Of a stretch of DNA of 10,243 bases, positions 7,109 to 10,243 are shown one piece after another. Made by a program: the position numbers and the translations under genes. The DNA is from an uncultured Lachnospiraceae bacterium (GTDB lineage: Bacteria; Bacillota_A; Clostridia; Lachnospirales; Lachnospiraceae): assembly GCA_946621895.1 (NCBI GenBank), contig CAMOOZ010000174.1, forward strand, positions 1-10,243, written 5' to 3'. Under the pieces are notes generated by a model. The model saw nothing but the letters and a program-made list of their open reading frames with translations. It did not search any database and had not been told where the DNA came from. Position 1 is the first letter of the stretch. Each line of letters starts with the position of its first letter.

Positions 7109-8059
7109 TTATTTCGAGATCAGATCAAGCTCAAATCTGGGAATCCACTCATGAGGGGCAAGCCTCTGCTTATAGGTCCTGATCCCGGGAACACCCATAT
7201 CCTCACCCAGGCTGATCCGTTCTATACCGGAAAGAAACCGTTTCCTGCATTCCGCGTACATAAACACCCCCAGGCCCTTATAGCCCCCGATCGTATTCTG
7301 AAAATGCAGAATGGACACCTTTCCATGTCTGGAGCCGATGCAGTAGCCCACGGTCCTTCCCTCGATCTCTACCAGAATGCCGAAGCCGCCAAGCTTTGGC
7401 AAGAAGGGTACGACTCTCTCGGTGCAATCAATGGGGCAGCCGTGATTGCAGGTCTCGCAGTCCGTTTTCGCGCTCCAGTTTTCCCGGATAAAAGCAGTCA
7501 GCTCATTTAAATCCGCCGGGATGAGCTCCCTGACCCGGTGATCATAGTGCTTCAGAAAATAACGGAGATTCTGACCGGATTTTCCGCTGAAGCCATCAAA
7601 GCAGCTCCCTTCATACACATAATCATATAAGGCGTCACTCTCCAGCTTCTTCCAGGCCGTGCCCGGGATCGCCTCGTAATAAGGCTGCATCCACTCCCGC
7701 ATATCCGTGATGCAGATCGGATATCCGAGCCTCGCGTAATCCTTTTTTACCAGCGCAAAGGCTTCTGCGACCGTGGCATATTCGTACCGGCCCACAAACG
7801 GCAGCATGGTCATCTGTCCGTTTGTCGCATCCCACCCTAAGAATGCAAGATAGTCTCCAACGATCTTATAGTAAAAGGTCAGCGCCTTTTCCCAGGCGAT
7901 CATCGCCATATAGCTCATCGGAGAGGACCAGTCCTCATTCATCCGGTCATAAAACGGATCGAAAACCGGTTTGTCCTCCAGATTCACCTTCTGATAGCCG
8001 CAGGAAAAAAGTCCCTTTTCCTCTTCCTTCGGCAAAAACAATAATCGGTCTAAATACAT
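7109..8059 (-). CDS. DUF2156 / phosphatidylglycerol lysyltransferase-like domain protein
   Basis: A 316-residue soluble protein of the DUF2156 family, a double GNAT-fold domain related to the C-terminal catalytic part of MprF and to aminoacyl-tRNA-dependent ligases. Family marks include LEDKPVFDPFY (27-37), SGKSGQNLRYFLKHY (158-172, the basic GKKxxxxRNxxxxF segment) and GEDMGVPGIRTYKQRLAP (285-302, matching ExDxGxxGLRxxKxxYxP). A cysteine cluster, Cys201, 204, 208 and 212, could bind a metal. No membrane segment is visible, unlike full MprF. The start at ATG 8059 has only a weak site (GCGGAAG abutting the ATG), and an upstream mini-ORF may deliver ribosomes. The gene lies 34 bases after the second GNAT gene and 31 bases before the transporter. 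Transfer of an amino acid to a lipid or peptide is family-based inference; the substrate is not determined. Confidence 0.85.
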   Translation of the reverse strand: MYLDRLLFLPKEEEKGLFSCGYQKVNLEDKPVFDPFYDRMNEDWSSPMSYMAMIAWEKALTFYYKIVGDYLAFLGWDATNGQMTMLPFVGRYEYATVAEAFALVKKDYARLGYPICITDMREWMQPYYEAIPGTAWKKLESDALYDYVYEGSCFDGFSGKSGQNLRYFLKHYDHRVRELIPADLNELTAFIRENWSAKTDCETCNHGCPIDCTERVVPFLPKLGGFGILVEIEGRTVGYCIGSRHGKVSILHFQNTIGGYKGLGVFMYAECRKRFLSGIERISLGEDMGVPGIRTYKQRLAPHEWIPRFELDLISK

Positions 8060-8097
8060 CTTCCGCTTTCTGATACAGAAAAGTCAGCTGAAATCAT
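8050..8097 (-). other. 15-codon mini-ORF bridging GNAT copy 1 and the DUF2156 gene
   Basis: The ATG at 8097 overlaps the stop of GNAT copy 1 as ATGA. It encodes MISADFSVSESGRCI and ends at 8050, ten bases inside the next gene. Its first codons repeat the start of GNAT copy 1 (ATG ATT TCA), so it looks like a leftover of the tandem duplication. It might relay ribosomes to the weakly primed DUF2156 start. Confidence 0.3.
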
Positions 8098-8699
8098 TGA
8101 TCCGCTGCCTCATAGAAATAACGATTCCTGTTAAGCTCATCCTGATCAACCACATCCTGATAGATCCTCTCATAATATTCCCGCAGCTTTTCCGGCGGGA
8201 TCTCGCCGCCAACCGGGAAGAGCATCAGTCTGTAATCCACGCTAAACATGCGGACAGAAACAAACCCGTCCCGCATGCCGGCTTTCTCAAACAGCTTCAT
8301 CCGACCAAGCATGCGCTGCTTCTCCGCGGGATCCTCCTGCCTGAAGGGGTCCTCGATTTCCCCGATCATCGCGGTCTTATCCGAAAAATACTCCGCGAGA
8401 AACCTGAACACCCTGAGCGTATAGCCATGCCCTCTGTACTGCGGAAAAATGGAATAATAGTCCACGAGAAGCAATCCCTCCCCGCCGGAATCCAGAGAAA
8501 AAAATACATAGCCGATCAGCTTCTCCTGATCCAGGACACCCAGGGTCAGATAGACGCCCTTCTTCTTCAGGTTCATGATCATCGGCCATTTCTTCATCTC
8601 AGGTCTCGGAAAATCCCTGGCCATGTATTCCCGATAGATATAGCCCAGCTCTGCGTTATCCAGCTCTTTCAGGCTTAGCCCAAAGGATGATGAAATCAT
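8094..8699 (-). CDS. GNAT family N-acetyltransferase, tandem copy 1
   Basis: A 201-residue cytoplasmic GNAT acetyltransferase that uses acetyl-CoA to acetylate an unidentified amine. Motif A follows the YYSIFPQYRGHGYTLRV strand and loop (81-97); its QYRGHG is the Q/RxxGxG/A pyrophosphate-binding loop. LGRMKLFEKAGM (131-142) is the motif B helix ending in the usual EKxGF-like turn. The conserved C-terminus (PPEKLREYYERIY) extends beyond a minimal GNAT domain. The start codon overlaps the stop of copy 2 as ATGA, with only a weak GAGG upstream, so it probably depends on coupling from copy 2. By hand alignment it is about 74% identical to copy 2 in protein, almost identical in the last half and diverged in the first 45 residues, where the acceptor substrate might bind. 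Confidence 0.85.
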   Translation of the reverse strand: MISSSFGLSLKELDNAELGYIYREYMARDFPRPEMKKWPMIMNLKKKGVYLTLGVLDQEKLIGYVFFSLDSGGEGLLLVDYYSIFPQYRGHGYTLRVFRFLAEYFSDKTAMIGEIEDPFRQEDPAEKQRMLGRMKLFEKAGMRDGFVSVRMFSVDYRLMLFPVGGEIPPEKLREYYERIYQDVVDQDELNRNRYFYEAADQ

Positions 8700-9286
8700 T
8701 GATCCGCTGCCTCATAGAAATAAAGATTCCTGCTAAGCTCATCCTGATCAAGCGCATCCAGATAGATTCGCTCATAATATTCCCGCAGCTTTTCCGGAGA
8801 GATCTCGCCGCCAAGCGGGCAGAGCATCAGCCTGTAATCCACGCCAAACAAGCGGACAGAAACCAACCCGTCCCGCAAGCCGGCTTTCTCAAAAAACTTC
8901 ATCCGGCCAAGCATGCGCTGCTTCTCCGCGGGGTCCTCCTGCCTGAAGGGGTCCTCGATTTCCACAAACATCGCGATTTTGTCCGAAAAATACTCCGTGA
9001 GAAGCCTGTATACCCGGGCTGTATATCCCCCCCCCCCCCTGTACTGAGGCAGAATGGAATAAAACTGTCCCAGAAGCAGACCCAGCCCGCCGGAATCCTG
9101 GTAGAGAAAGGCATAGCCTATAAACTGCTCCTGATCCAGGATGCCCAGCGTCAGGATCACGCCCTTCTTCTTCAGATCCAGAATCATCGGCAGCTCTATC
9201 AGCTCATCAGCCGGAAATGTCCCGATCATGTATTCCCTGTAGACACGGCTGACCTCCGCCTCATCCAGCTCTTTCAGGCTTAGCAC
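8696..9286 (-). CDS. GNAT family N-acetyltransferase, tandem copy 2, with poly-G tract
   Basis: A 196-residue paralogue of the next gene. The acetyl-CoA loop reads QYRGGGGY where copy 1 has QYRGHGY, because the codons are replaced by a run of 13 G that adds one Gly. Motif B is LGRMKFFEKAGL. I start at GTG 9286, ten bases after AAAGGAG. The open frame reaches 9637, but that extension overlaps the TAXI gene and has no family-like sequence. No ATG matches the copy 1 start. The reading frame is intact, so the gene is presently on. One G fewer would stop translation at 8899, and one more at 8889. It follows the TAXI gene by 67 bases and overlaps copy 1 by ATGA. The acetyl acceptor is unknown. Confidence 0.82.
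   Translation of the reverse strand: MLSLKELDEAEVSRVYREYMIGTFPADELIELPMILDLKKKGVILTLGILDQEQFIGYAFLYQDSGGLGLLLGQFYSILPQYRGGGGYTARVYRLLTEYFSDKIAMFVEIEDPFRQEDPAEKQRMLGRMKFFEKAGLRDGLVSVRLFGVDYRLMLCPLGGEISPEKLREYYERIYLDALDQDELSRNLYFYEAADQ
9027..9039. repeat. Homopolymer C13 (G13 on the coding strand) inside a GNAT gene
   Basis: Thirteen uninterrupted C on the + strand, within the codons of the acetyl-CoA-binding loop of GNAT copy 2. The paralogue has AGAGGGCATGGC at this place, with no long run. I saw no other run of similar length in the window. The tract is long enough for slipped-strand mispairing, and also long enough to be miscounted by a sequencer. Confidence 0.95.
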
Positions 9287-9296
9287 AAAGGATGAT

Positions 9297-9303
9297 CTCC
9301 TTT
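9297..9303 (-). promoter_or_regulatory. Ribosome binding site for GNAT copy 2
   Basis: AAAGGAG on the - strand, ten bases before GTG 9286. It selects this non-ATG start over the longer open frame, which lacks a comparable site and runs through the upstream gene. Confidence 0.65.
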
Positions 9304-9353
9304 CCCATCCGGCAGCACTGCCATCCTTTTTGCGAGCCTCTGTCTGCACTGCT

Positions 9354-10243
9354 TCAGAAGCCCTCTGCGCCCTGCTCACTGTAGAATCTGGACGCTCCGG
9401 TATGAAACGGAATGCTGATCCCCTTAACCGCATCGGAAAGCGAAAGCCCGGAAAACTTCGGCTCTCCCTTTGCCAGGGCATCCTGCTCGGCAAAGAGCCC
9501 GCCAAGCAGTTCGTAGACGATCTCCTCGGAGAGGCGGTTATCCGCAACAAGCGTCGCTCTGACGGAAACGGTGTCCACCTCCCCGGAAAGACCCTTATAG
9601 GTATCCGCCGGGACAAGCGTCTCCGTATAAAAACCATACTGCTCCTGCAGCGCGCTGATATGCGCCTTATCCAGCCCGATCAGATGAACCGCGTTCTTCT
9701 CCGCCAGCTCGGACACCGCCTTGGTCGGCGCGCCGGCCACGACAAATGCGGCATCAATGGCTCCCGCCGAAAGCGCCGCGGCCGAATCCCCGAAGGAGGC
9801 ATTCACCTTCTGGATATCGGAAAAGCTCAGTCCATATGCCGAAAGGATCTGGCGGGCATTGAATTCCACGCCGGAACCGGCATCTCCCACACAGACTCTC
9901 AGCCCCTTCAGGTCCTCCACGGAATGCAGATCTTCCCTGCAGGTCACGATCTGTATGGTCTCATCATAAAGACCCGCCACCGCGGAAAACTTATCGAAGC
10001 TTCCCTCGGAGAAGAAAAGGTCCGTGCCGGAATAAGCATAGCTCATCACATCATTTTGCACGATGGCAAGCGCGGCACGCTGATCTGCAAGCAGCTGAAT
10101 ATTTGCCTTTGATCCGCCGGTGGAAAGCACTGCCAGCGCGGACAGGGAAAGCTTCGGATTCAGCACAGTGGCCATCGTGGTACCGGCGGAAAAATAAGTC
10201 CCCGCCGTGCCTCCGGTGGCAAACACCACCTCTTCCTTTTCCC
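9354..10243 (-). CDS. TAXI-family TRAP transporter solute-binding protein (5' end outside window)
   Basis: About 296 C-terminal residues of an extracytoplasmic solute receptor. The visible part opens EKEEVVFATGGTAGTYFSAG, the characteristic first strand and glycine turn of TAXI (NMT1-like) proteins. The signal peptide therefore lies just beyond the right edge, and the GTG at 10229 is internal rather than the start. Further family features are the SVEDLKGLRVCVGDAGSG segment, the FGDSAAALSAGAIDAAFVVAG segment that closes the ligand cleft, and an ADTYKGLSGEVDTVSV strand. TAXI receptors usually deliver organic acids or amino-acid-like ligands to a fused DctQM permease, which is not in view. The gene ends 67 bases before GNAT copy 2 with no terminator visible, so it may be the first visible gene of the operon. 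Confidence 0.88.
   Translation of the reverse strand, partial: EKEEVVFATGGTAGTYFSAGTTMATVLNPKLSLSALAVLSTGGSKANIQLLADQRAALAIVQNDVMSYAYSGTDLFFSEGSFDKFSAVAGLYDETIQIVTCREDLHSVEDLKGLRVCVGDAGSGVEFNARQILSAYGLSFSDIQKVNASFGDSAAALSAGAIDAAFVVAGAPTKAVSELAEKNAVHLIGLDKAHISALQEQYGFYTETLVPADTYKGLSGEVDTVSVRATLVADNRLSEEIVYELLGGLFAEQDALAKGEPKFSGLSLSDAVKGISIPFHTGASRFYSEQGAEGF

Larger units (their letters stand above)
8089..9296. repeat. Tandem duplication of about 600 bases (two GNAT genes)
   Basis: Unit 1 runs from about 8089 to 8691 and unit 2 from about 8691 to 9296. Both begin with TGAAATCATTGATCCGCTGC and end with CAAAGGATGAT (+ strand). The offset is 602 bases at the left and 605 at the right, the difference being one extra codon at the poly-G run in unit 2. 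Divergence is concentrated at the 5' ends of the genes. This is a direct head-to-tail duplication. Confidence 0.9.

Noticed and set aside
8097..9283. Two similar + strand open frames of 193 and 198 codons opposite the GNAT genes
   Set aside because: Their mutual similarity only mirrors the tandem duplication. The - strand frames carry the GNAT motifs.
9287..9637. N-terminal extension of GNAT copy 2
   Set aside because: It overlaps the TAXI gene in another frame, is Arg/Pro/Ser-rich and lacks counterparts in copy 1. The AAAGGAG before GTG 9286 gives a better start.

Overview
The window looks like chromosomal DNA from a fairly GC-rich Clostridia member, plausibly Lachnospiraceae. That assignment is inference. 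It rests on strong AAAGGAG-type ribosome binding sites, closely packed genes, and a protein mix of SpoIIE-type phosphatase, RsbW-like kinase, DUF2156, a TAXI receptor and a double-glycine leader peptide. No RNA gene, CRISPR array, insertion sequence or integrase is visible, and no gene-free stretch exceeds 300 bases. The longest gap is 143 bases (1797-1939).

One gene is on the + strand: a patatin-like lipase at the left edge. It converges with, and overlaps by 23 bases, a long run of genes on the - strand. In transcription order (right to left) these are: the 3' part of a TAXI-family TRAP solute-binding protein; two tandem GNAT acetyltransferase paralogues; a DUF2156 protein (phosphatidylglycerol lysyltransferase-like domain); a 982-residue fusion of propeller-like domain, Cache-like sensor and major facilitator transporter; a membrane-bound SpoIIE/RsbU-type PP2C phosphatase with a Cache-like sensor; and an RsbW-like ATPase. 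Gaps of 67, -4, 34, 31, 13 and 31 bases suggest a single operon. After a 143-base gap with a palindrome and a possible promoter come a 93-residue peptide with a double-glycine leader and a Cys-rich tail, and a degenerate GHKL-like protein, tightly coupled to each other.

A reasonable reading, which is inference, is an envelope-sensing and partner-switching module. Two membrane proteins with similar extracytoplasmic sensor domains sit beside a phosphatase and kinase pair, with GNAT-fold enzymes, a solute receptor and an apparently exported peptide as neighbours. No STAS anti-anti-sigma protein and no sigma factor are present in the window.

The most striking sequence detail is a run of 13 G on the coding strand, placed exactly in the acetyl-CoA-binding loop of the upstream GNAT copy. 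It is currently in frame. Loss or gain of one G would truncate the protein and would probably uncouple translation of the next copy. This makes it a candidate phase-variation switch, provided the run is not a sequencing artefact.
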